15,685 bases of DNA from an uncultured Myxococcales bacterium. GTDB taxonomy: Bacteria > Myxococcota_A > Polyangia > Polyangiales > Polyangiaceae. The translations under genes and the position numbers were made by a program. Below are positions 1-5,433 of this stretch, one piece after another. Within the stretch, counting starts at the first letter, position 1. Each line of letters begins with the position of its first letter. The stretch spans positions 1-15,685 of the forward strand of contig CALKVG010000274.1 in NCBI GenBank assembly GCA_937998045.1. The letters are read 5' to 3'. The notes beneath the pieces are model-generated. The model saw nothing but the letters and a program-made list of their open reading frames with translations. It had not been told where the DNA came from and ran no database searches.

Positions 1-2
1 GC

Positions 3-323
3 GACAGCAACACGAGCTCGACCGATCGCAGCCAGGTCCCCCGGACCGTCACCGACGTGTGCAACGACCCTGCGTCGGCGGCGCAGGACGCCTGCAACAA
101 GAGCAACGACGCCAAGTCGGTGTCCACGCGCGGCTGGATCTTCGCGGGCGCCGGCGCCGTGCTCGTCGGGACGGGCATCGTCCTCGTCGCGACCGATCAC
201 GGATCCTCGGAGACGACCGGGGCCGCGCCGTCGCGCTCGCCGGCGAGCACGGCGACCGCCGTTCGTCTGCTCCCGTCGTTCGGACCCCGCGCCGGCTCGC
301 TCCAGGTCCGCTTCGACTTCTGA
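3..323 (+). CDS. C-terminal part of an unrecognised membrane-anchored protein (5' end outside window)
   Basis: The frame is open from the first complete codon at base 3 to a TGA at 321-323, so this is the end of a gene that begins upstream; a GTG at 57 could act as a start but need not. The 106 visible residues contain two Cys about 12 residues apart, then one strongly hydrophobic Gly/Ala/Val-rich segment (GWIFAGAGAVLVGTGIVLVA, encoded at about 132-191), then a Ser/Thr/Ala-rich linker and a tail ending in RFDF. A single late membrane helix followed by a short tail with an aromatic C-terminus is a layout I associate with large envelope proteins of myxobacteria that carry repeat domains further N-terminal. 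That link is inference and no function can be given. It converges on dapB with 8 bases between the stop codons. Confidence 0.6.
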   Translation, partial: DSNTSSTDRSQVPRTVTDVCNDPASAAQDACNKSNDAKSVSTRGWIFAGAGAVLVGTGIVLVATDHGSSETTGAAPSRSPASTATAVRLLPSFGPRAGSLQVRFDF

Positions 324-331
324 CGGCGGGC

Positions 332-1120
332 TCACCGCGCGGGCGGCGCCACCACGTCCCCGAGCGAGTAGCGACCCGGAGGTCGCCCGGCGATCCAACG
401 CGCGGCCCGGAGCGCTCCGTGCGCGAACACGTCGCGACTCGTCGCGCGATGCGCGAGCTCGAGGCGCTCCCCGCCTCCCGCCAGGCAGACGACGTGATCG
501 CCGATGACGTCGCCGCCGCGCAGCGCGTGGATGCCGATCTCCTCGCGTCCTCGCGCGCCCCGAGCGCCTTGCCGCCCGTGAACGAGGTGCGTCGGCGAGG
601 TCCGCGCGTTCTGCGCCGCCTCGGCCAGACGCAACGCCGTGCCGCTCGGCGCGTCGACCTTCGCGCGGTGATGCATCTCGACGATCTCGATGTCGAAGTC
701 CGCGAGAGCGCTCACGGCCTGGGCCACGAGGCGGGTCAGGACGTGAATCCCCAGGCTGGTGTTGGGCTCCCAGAGGACGGCGACGCGCAGCGCGGCGCGG
801 TCCAGAGCCTCTCGCGCGCCCTCGTCCAGGCCGGTGGTGCCGGACACGATCGCGGTCCCGGCAGCCGCGGCGATGGGCGCGAGCGCGCGGGTCGCGCCCG
901 GCGCGGAGAAGTCGACGACGACATCGGCGCGCGCGTGCTCGATGGCGGCCAGGCCGTCGACGACGCATGTCCCGATGGCGCCGATCCCCGCGAGCTCGCC
1001 GGCGTCGCGGCCCACGTCGGTGGCGCCGACGGCGCACACGACCGCCAGTCCGTCGGCGTGCGCCAGGCGAACGACTGCGCGGCCCATCCTGCCGCTCGCG
1101 CCCACCACGGCGAGGCGCAT
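332..1120 (-). CDS. dapB: 4-hydroxy-tetrahydrodipicolinate reductase (DapB)
   Basis: 262 residues, the usual DapB length. It reduces 4-hydroxy-tetrahydrodipicolinate with NAD(P)H to tetrahydrodipicolinate in cytoplasmic lysine and meso-diaminopimelate synthesis, feeding peptidoglycan and protein. The N-terminus has the Rossmann signature GASGRMG (7-13), followed by DFSAPG (70-75) and the nucleotide-contacting GTTG (94-97). The family signature EIVEMHHRAKVDAPSGTA lies at 145-162, with the catalytic His pair 150-151 and Lys154; RGGDVIGDH (201-209) is also typical. The ATG at 1118-1120 shares one base with the dapA stop (TGATG), so the two genes are translationally coupled. An AAGG about ten bases upstream, inside dapA, can serve as ribosome binding site. 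All catalytic residues I know are present. Confidence 0.97.
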   Translation of the reverse strand: MRLAVVGASGRMGRAVVRLAHADGLAVVCAVGATDVGRDAGELAGIGAIGTCVVDGLAAIEHARADVVVDFSAPGATRALAPIAAAAGTAIVSGTTGLDEGAREALDRAALRVAVLWEPNTSLGIHVLTRLVAQAVSALADFDIEIVEMHHRAKVDAPSGTALRLAEAAQNARTSPTHLVHGRQGARGARGREEIGIHALRGGDVIGDHVVCLAGGGERLELAHRATSRDVFAHGALRAARWIAGRPPGRYSLGDVVAPPAR

Positions 1121-2055
1121 CAAGCCTTGCCTTTCGAGCTGGCGTCGAGCGCTGCGGCGATGATCTTGCGCGTCGCCTCGGTGCAGGTCACCAGCGGCGA
1201 CCGCACCACGTCGCGGATCGCCCCGCGCAGCGCGAGCGCGGCCTTCGCCGGCGCCGGGTTGGGCTCGACGAACATCGCTTCGTGGAGAGGGAGCAGCGCG
1301 AGGTGCGCGCGCAAAGCCTCGTCCGAGTTCCGACCACGCTCCGGCGGAGCCGGAGACGCACCGTCCCCGCGCCCTTCGATCGCCAGGCGCGTCGCGCGGC
1401 TCACTTCGGCGGGCACCACGTTGGAGGTGACGCTGATCACGCCGCGCGCGCCCACGGCGACCATCGCGAGCGTCAGCGCGTCGTCCCCGCTGAGCACCGC
1501 CATGCGCGACCCGAACGTCTGGACGAGCTTCTGCGCGCGAAGAACGTTGCCCGTCGCCTCCTTCGTCGCGACGACGTTCGGCGCGGCCTCGGCGATGCGC
1601 GCGAGCGTCTCGGGCGCGAGGTCGGTACCCGAGCGGCCGGGGATGTTGTAGACGACGACCGGCAGGCGCACGCTGCGAGCCACCTCCACGAAGTGGCGGT
1701 ACAGCCCCTCCTGCGACGGCTTGTTGTAATAGGGGACGACGAGCATCACGGCGTCCGCGCCGACCCGTTCGGCGTGCTGCGACATCGCGAGCGCCTCCCG
1801 CGTCGAGTTCGATCCGGTGCCCGCGACGACCTGCACCCGGCCCTTGGCGCGCTTGACCGTTCGCTCGATCACCTGCCCGTGCTCCTCGTGGGAGAGGGTC
1901 GGGCTCTCGCCGGTCGTCCCGCACGGGACGAGCCCCGCCACGCCGCCGGCGATCTGCGCATCGATCAGCGCGTCGAGCGCGTCCCAATCGATCGGCTGCC
2001 CCGGCTCGTCGCGGAAGGGTGTGACGAGCGCCGTGTACGTTCCTTCGAACCGCAT
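1120..2055 (-). CDS. dapA: 4-hydroxy-tetrahydrodipicolinate synthase (DapA)
   Basis: 311 residues, against roughly 290-300 for most DapA. It condenses pyruvate with aspartate semialdehyde, the first committed step towards diaminopimelate and lysine, in the cytoplasm. It is a TIM barrel of the DHDPS/NAL family. Visible signatures are GTTGE (46-50), VPYYNKPSQEGLY (107-119, with Tyr109 and Tyr110), YNIPGRSG (136-143, with Tyr136 and Arg141), the Schiff-base Lys165 in ATKEATGN, SGDD (189-192) and SVTSNVVP (208-215). An extra Gly/Pro/Arg-rich stretch at about 228-244 accounts for the added length. The start is ATG because MRFEGTYTALVTPF matches the family N-terminus; no good Shine-Dalgarno sequence precedes it. 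It is followed directly by dapB and preceded, 92 bases away, by the GH57 gene on the same strand. Confidence 0.97.
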   Translation of the reverse strand: MRFEGTYTALVTPFRDEPGQPIDWDALDALIDAQIAGGVAGLVPCGTTGESPTLSHEEHGQVIERTVKRAKGRVQVVAGTGSNSTREALAMSQHAERVGADAVMLVVPYYNKPSQEGLYRHFVEVARSVRLPVVVYNIPGRSGTDLAPETLARIAEAAPNVVATKEATGNVLRAQKLVQTFGSRMAVLSGDDALTLAMVAVGARGVISVTSNVVPAEVSRATRLAIEGRGDGASPAPPERGRNSDEALRAHLALLPLHEAMFVEPNPAPAKAALALRGAIRDVVRSPLVTCTEATRKIIAAALDASSKGKA

Positions 2056-2147
2056 ACCGCGACGCTAGCGCGCGCTCGCCCGTCGGTCACGCTCGCGCTC
2101 CGTCCGCGGAGGCACCCGCAGAGCGAACCGGCGCCCGGGGTCCCGGC

Positions 2148-3749
2148 TCAGACCTCGAAGGGCGCTCGCAGCTCCGCCCCGTGCAGCTCGGCAAGGAAGT
2201 TGTCCCGCCTGCAGAGGTCCTCGAGCCAGGCTGCGTCGGGGCCGTCGATCGTTCCCTTCTCGACCAGATGCCCGAGGTGCCGGAGTCGATGCACGTGCGC
2301 GCGGATCCTCGCCTCGGCGTAGCGGGTGGCGGTCCCGGTCTTCAGGATGAACGGCCAGTCGCTCGACTGGAGGAGCAGGAGCTCGCGGACGACCTGGTCG
2401 AGGGCCTCCCCCTGCTTTCCCGACGCGTCGCGGTGCTTGTCGACGAGCCACTTGGCGTAACGCGTGGCGTGGTGGACGTGGCGCCAGGTCCAGGCGGCCT
2501 CGTGACCGACCCATACTTCGCCGTAGCCTCCGGCCCCCCAGGAGCTCGCGCTCGGCGTGGCCTGCGCGCAGACCGGGTGCGCCTCGAGGTAGCCGCGCAG
2601 CGTGATGGGCTCGAGCTCGCCGCGCGTCGGCAGGAGGCTCCGGAACACCGCCTCGAGGAACATGGGCCCCTCGAACCACCAGTGCCCGTAGAGCTCTGCG
2701 TCGTACGGGGCAACCACGACGGGCGGCACCGGCATGGCCGAGGACAGCTGGCGCACCTGCGAGACGCGGTTCGACACGAAGTTCGCCGCGTGCTCCCGCG
2801 CCTTCTGCGCGGCCACGCCGGGCTGGTACGCCTGCTTCTCGACGTCCTTCCCGGTGATGCGGAAGTACTTGAGCCCCGTCATGACGCGCGAGCCGTCGGC
2901 GGCGACTTCGCCGAGGAGCTCGGACTCGGGCAAGTCGAAGCCGATGTCCCGGTAAAACTCGCGGTAATAGGCGTCTCCCGGGTACCCCTCGTCGCGCGAC
3001 CACACCTGCCTGCTCGACTCGACGTCCCGCCCGAAGAAGGCCACGCCCGAGGGGCTGACAATCGGCGCGTGCACGCCGAACGGGGGCCGGGGGCGCGCGT
3101 GCAGGACGCCGTGGGTATCGACGATGGTGAAGCGAATGCCGGCGCGCGCGATTTCGTCGTCGAAGCTCGGGTGGTACGCGCACTCGGCGAGCCAGGCGCC
3201 CTGCGGCCTGCGCCCGACGAGGCGCTCGAAGCCACGGACGCCGAGCTCGAGCTGCGGACGGATGCCTTCGCGGGCCGCGAGCATGCCGGGCAAGTAGCAA
3301 TGCGTCGCGGAGCACGTGATGAGCTCGAGCCGCCCGGCGTCCCAGTGGCGGACGAGCGCCCCGACGACGTCCCCGCGGTGCCGGTCCCAGACGGCGCGCA
3401 TGCGCGCCATGTGGTCTCGATAGAACGCGGCGACGGGGCGAAAACGGTCGTCACCGGCGAGGCGCAGCGTCTCTCTCTCCGCGAGCGCCTGCACCCGTTC
3501 GAGGTGCTCGTGAAAGCGCTGCCGGAGAAGGGGGTCCTTCATCATGGCGGCGAGCGGCGGCGTGACGCTCATCGTCAGCGCGAAGGGCACCCCCTCGTCG
3601 GCCATCCGGTCGAAGGCCTCGACGAGGGGCAGGTAACACTCGATGAGCGCCTCGTAAAACCACCGCTCCTCGAGGTGCCGCGCGTGCTCGGGGTGGCGGA
3701 CGAAGGGGAGGTGCGCGTGAAGGACGAGTGCGAGATAGCCCTGCGGCAT
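2148..3749 (-). CDS. GH57-family 1,4-alpha-glucan branching enzyme
   Basis: 533 residues, the size of bacterial GH57 branching enzymes with a C-terminal DUF1957 helical domain. Such enzymes cut alpha-1,4 glucan chains and rejoin them as alpha-1,6 branches in glycogen-like polymers in the cytoplasm. The sequence opens with the family start LVLHAHLPFVRHP (8-20). The (beta/alpha)7-barrel nucleophile is Glu189 in WLAECAYHP, and the acid/base is Asp350 in VVVAPYDAELYGHWWFEG (344-361). HCYLPG (150-155) and the Trp/Gly-rich SSWGAGGYGEVWVG near 425 are also characteristic. Branching rather than alpha-amylase activity is inferred from overall resemblance to the Thermus-type enzymes. No other glycogen gene is in the window. 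It is divergent from rplU with 114 bases between the start codons and may be read through into dapA-dapB. Confidence 0.9.
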   Translation of the reverse strand: MPQGYLALVLHAHLPFVRHPEHARHLEERWFYEALIECYLPLVEAFDRMADEGVPFALTMSVTPPLAAMMKDPLLRQRFHEHLERVQALAERETLRLAGDDRFRPVAAFYRDHMARMRAVWDRHRGDVVGALVRHWDAGRLELITCSATHCYLPGMLAAREGIRPQLELGVRGFERLVGRRPQGAWLAECAYHPSFDDEIARAGIRFTIVDTHGVLHARPRPPFGVHAPIVSPSGVAFFGRDVESSRQVWSRDEGYPGDAYYREFYRDIGFDLPESELLGEVAADGSRVMTGLKYFRITGKDVEKQAYQPGVAAQKAREHAANFVSNRVSQVRQLSSAMPVPPVVVAPYDAELYGHWWFEGPMFLEAVFRSLLPTRGELEPITLRGYLEAHPVCAQATPSASSWGAGGYGEVWVGHEAAWTWRHVHHATRYAKWLVDKHRDASGKQGEALDQVVRELLLLQSSDWPFILKTGTATRYAEARIRAHVHRLRHLGHLVEKGTIDGPDAAWLEDLCRRDNFLAELHGAELRAPFEV

Positions 3750-3760
3750 AGGACCTGCCC

Positions 3761-3788
3761 TTTACAAAGGGTCCCGGGCGCCTATACT
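3761..3788 (+). promoter_or_regulatory. Sigma70-type promoter for rplU-rpmA
   Basis: TTTACA (3761-3766, 5 of 6 to TTGACA) and TATACT (3783-3788, 5 of 6 to TATAAT) are separated by 16 bases. This is a strikingly good housekeeping promoter in so GC-rich a sequence. It lies in the divergent gap before rplU and predicts a start near 3795 and a leader of about 70 bases. I found no comparable pair on the other strand for the GH57 gene. Confidence 0.75.
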
Positions 3789-3809
3789 CCGCGCCCCATC
3801 AAAAGCCCC

Positions 3810-3844
3810 GCCGCATTCCCGCGTGATGAGCGCGTGTGTGCGGC
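3810..3844 (+). promoter_or_regulatory. Hairpin in the rplU 5' leader
   Basis: GCCGCA (3810-3815) pairs perfectly with TGCGGC (3839-3844). Inside it CGCG (3820-3823) pairs with CGCG (3831-3834) around a 7-base loop, leaving a symmetric 4+4 internal loop. The structure ends 6 bases before the rplU ribosome binding site (3851-3858). Ribosomal protein operons are commonly autoregulated through leader structures, so an L21-binding or translation-control role is possible but is inference. In GC-rich DNA a hairpin of this size can also arise by chance. Confidence 0.35.
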
Positions 3845-3863
3845 TCCTGAAGAGGGAGTTACC

Positions 3864-4172
3864 ATGTACGCGGTGTTCAAGACGGGCGGCAAGCAGTACC
3901 GGGTCGAAAAGGGCGACAAGCTCCGGGTCGAGAAGGTGCCTGGAAATGTCGGCGACGCGGTGACCTTCGATCAGGTCCTCCTCGTGAGCGGCGAAAAGCT
4001 CGCGCTCGGGCGGCCGCTGGTCGGCGGCGCAAAGGTCGAGGCGAAGATCGTCGGCCAGGGGCTCGGTCCCAAGGTGACCATCTTCAAATTCCGTCGAAGG
4101 AAGAACTACCGGCGCCACACCGGCCATCGGCAGCCTTTCACGGCGCTCGAGATCACCAACATCGTCGCCTGA
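3864..4172 (+). CDS. rplU: 50S ribosomal protein L21
   Basis: 102 residues, standard for L21, a protein of the large ribosomal subunit that binds 23S rRNA. The N-terminus MYAVFKTGGKQYRVEKGD and the C-terminal KFRRRKNYRRHTGHRQPFT (75-93) are the family hallmarks; the latter is the basic rRNA-binding region. The ATG at 3864 follows AGAGGGAG (3851-3858) at 5 bases. It is the first gene after the strong promoter at 3761-3788 and forms the classic rplU-rpmA pair with rpmA, 24 bases downstream. Confidence 0.98.
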   Translation: MYAVFKTGGKQYRVEKGDKLRVEKVPGNVGDAVTFDQVLLVSGEKLALGRPLVGGAKVEAKIVGQGLGPKVTIFKFRRRKNYRRHTGHRQPFTALEITNIVA

Positions 4173-4196
4173 TCCATGAAGGAACCGTAGAGAACC

Positions 4197-4463
4197 ATGG
4201 CTCACAAAAAAGGTGCAGGCAGCACGCGCAACGGTCGCGACTCGAACTCGCAGCGGCGTGGGGTGAAGGTGTACGGCGGGGAGCGAGTCACCGCGGGCAG
4301 CATCCTCGTTCGCCAGGTCGGGTCGAGCATTCACGCGGGGCGCAACGTCGGGGTGGCCAAGGACTACTCGCTGTTCGCGCTGGTCGACGGCGTCGTGAAG
4401 TACGAGTGGCGCTCGCGCACGCAGCGCAAAGTCTCGGTTTATCCCGAGGCTTCCGCCTCCTGA
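4197..4463 (+). CDS. rpmA: 50S ribosomal protein L27
   Basis: 88 residues. L27 sits near the peptidyl-transferase centre, where its flexible N-terminus contacts tRNA. The protein begins MAHKKGAGSTRNGRDS, the unprocessed form typical of Gram-negative bacteria, without the cleaved leader seen in Firmicutes. Family stretches GVKVYGGERVTAGSILVRQ (about 22-40) and HAGRNVGVAKDYSLFAL (about 46-62) are intact. An AAGGA at 4179-4183 is the likely ribosome binding site. In many bacteria obgE follows rpmA; here a HAD phosphatase begins 10 bases after the stop instead. Confidence 0.98.
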   Translation: MAHKKGAGSTRNGRDSNSQRRGVKVYGGERVTAGSILVRQVGSSIHAGRNVGVAKDYSLFALVDGVVKYEWRSRTQRKVSVYPEASAS

Positions 4464-4473
4464 ATGCCGGCGC

Positions 4474-5328
4474 GTGACGGCGGGTCCCAAGCTCCTGGCC
4501 GTAGACCTCGACGGCACGCTGCTCGACACGCAGGGAATTCCTCACGACCGTGACGCCCGAGCGATCCGGGCAGCGATCGAGGCCGGCGTCCGCGTAACGA
4601 TCGTCACGGGGCGCCTCTATTCGGGCACCCGGGCTTTCGTGGAAACGCTGGGGCTCCGAGGGGCGGTGGCGTGCGCCGACGGTAGCCACCTCGTGCACGC
4701 CCGGGACCACGCAACGCTGCTGCACCACGGGATGCAGGGCGAGGCCGCGGCGCGCCTGCGGGACGCGGTCGCCCGCGCGAAGCTCGCGACGTTCGTCTTC
4801 GCGCGAGACGCGATCGGACACGACGCGATGGGGGCCCCTTTCGTGGAGTACGTGGCGACGTGGTCGCGCGACATCCGCGTGGCCCACGACGCGTACGGGC
4901 ACGAGCTGTGGAAGTCCGAAGACGGCGTGACCGCCGTCGTGGCGCTGGGCACGCGCGAGCAGGTTTCGAGCGCGGTCGAGGACCTCGCGCGCGACCTCCC
5001 CGGCGCCGTGCTGGTGGCGATGTTCCCGGTGCGGCGCGGATTGCACGTCGGGACCTGGGCCATGGTGGTGCGCGCGGCGGGGACGACCAAGGGAACCGCC
5101 ATTCGCTGGATTGCAGACCACGAGAAGGTGACCCTCGAAGAGACGGTGTGCGTCGGGGACTGGATCAACGACGTTCCGATGTTCGAGGTCGCCGGGCGGT
5201 CCTTCGCGATGGGCCAGGCGCCGGACGAAGTGAAGGCGAAGGCGAGCGACGTTTTGCCGCACACGGTCGAGGCCGGCGGGGGTGTGGCCTACGCCCTCGA
5301 GCTCGCCTTCGGTGTGCGCGTCGATTGA
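4474..5328 (+). CDS. Cof-type HAD-IIB phosphatase
   Basis: 284 residues, typical of Cof/YbiV-like haloacid-dehalogenase-superfamily phosphatases, which dephosphorylate sugar phosphates, nucleotides or flavin-related metabolites in the cytoplasm. Motif I is DLDGT (11-15, nucleophile Asp11 and Asp13), motif II is TIVTGR (42-47, with Thr45), motif III Lys206 lies in GTTKGTAIRW, and motif IV is GDWINDVPMF (228-237, with Asp229 and Asp233). The region between motifs II and III is large, as expected for a type IIB cap. The start is GTG at 4474; the ATG at 4464 is in another frame. The close spacing to rpmA suggests cotranscription. The substrate cannot be read from the sequence, and a link to the iron genes downstream is not supported by any motif. 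Confidence 0.88.
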   Translation: MTAGPKLLAVDLDGTLLDTQGIPHDRDARAIRAAIEAGVRVTIVTGRLYSGTRAFVETLGLRGAVACADGSHLVHARDHATLLHHGMQGEAAARLRDAVARAKLATFVFARDAIGHDAMGAPFVEYVATWSRDIRVAHDAYGHELWKSEDGVTAVVALGTREQVSSAVEDLARDLPGAVLVAMFPVRRGLHVGTWAMVVRAAGTTKGTAIRWIADHEKVTLEETVCVGDWINDVPMFEVAGRSFAMGQAPDEVKAKASDVLPHTVEAGGGVAYALELAFGVRVD

Positions 5329-5416
5329 GCCGTTCGCGGGGGGATTTCACCGCCTTTGTGACGGAAACACGCCGGCGCGCTTGAAAGCGGAGCCGTTCTC
5401 GGTCATTCTTGAGCCA

Positions 5417-5433
5417 TTGAATATGACTTTCAA
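5417..5433. promoter_or_regulatory. Inverted repeat over the proposed feoB start codon, possible operator
   Basis: TTGAA and TTCAA are separated by 7 bases and flank the ATG at 5423. The surrounding bases are unusually A/T-rich for this window. It has the size of a metalloregulator site, but only about 8 of 19 positions agree with the classical Fur consensus, so a Fur assignment is not supported. It may be chance. Confidence 0.2.

Noticed and set aside
59..1651. A 530-codon plus-strand frame across dapA and dapB
   Set aside because: It is the antisense shadow of two proven enzymes, with Arg-rich composition and no motif.
2098..2111. A 5-bp hairpin CTCCG-TCCG-CGGAG between the GH57 gene and dapA
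   Set aside because: It has no U-run on the minus strand and such short GC stems are common by chance here, so it is not called as a terminator.
2181..4172. A 663-codon plus-strand frame ending in L21
   Set aside because: Only the last 102 codons (rplU) are real. The rest is antisense to the GH57 enzyme and crosses the promoter.
4176..4190. A four-codon mini-frame (ATG AAG GAA CCG stop) between rplU and rpmA
   Set aside because: It overlaps the AAGGA ribosome binding site of rpmA and is most simply coincidence; no leader-peptide logic is visible.
5381..5409. TTGAAA with CATTCT at 17 bases as a feoB promoter
   Set aside because: The -35 box is good, but the -10 box matches the consensus at only 3 of 6 positions. 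It is recorded as possible but not annotated.
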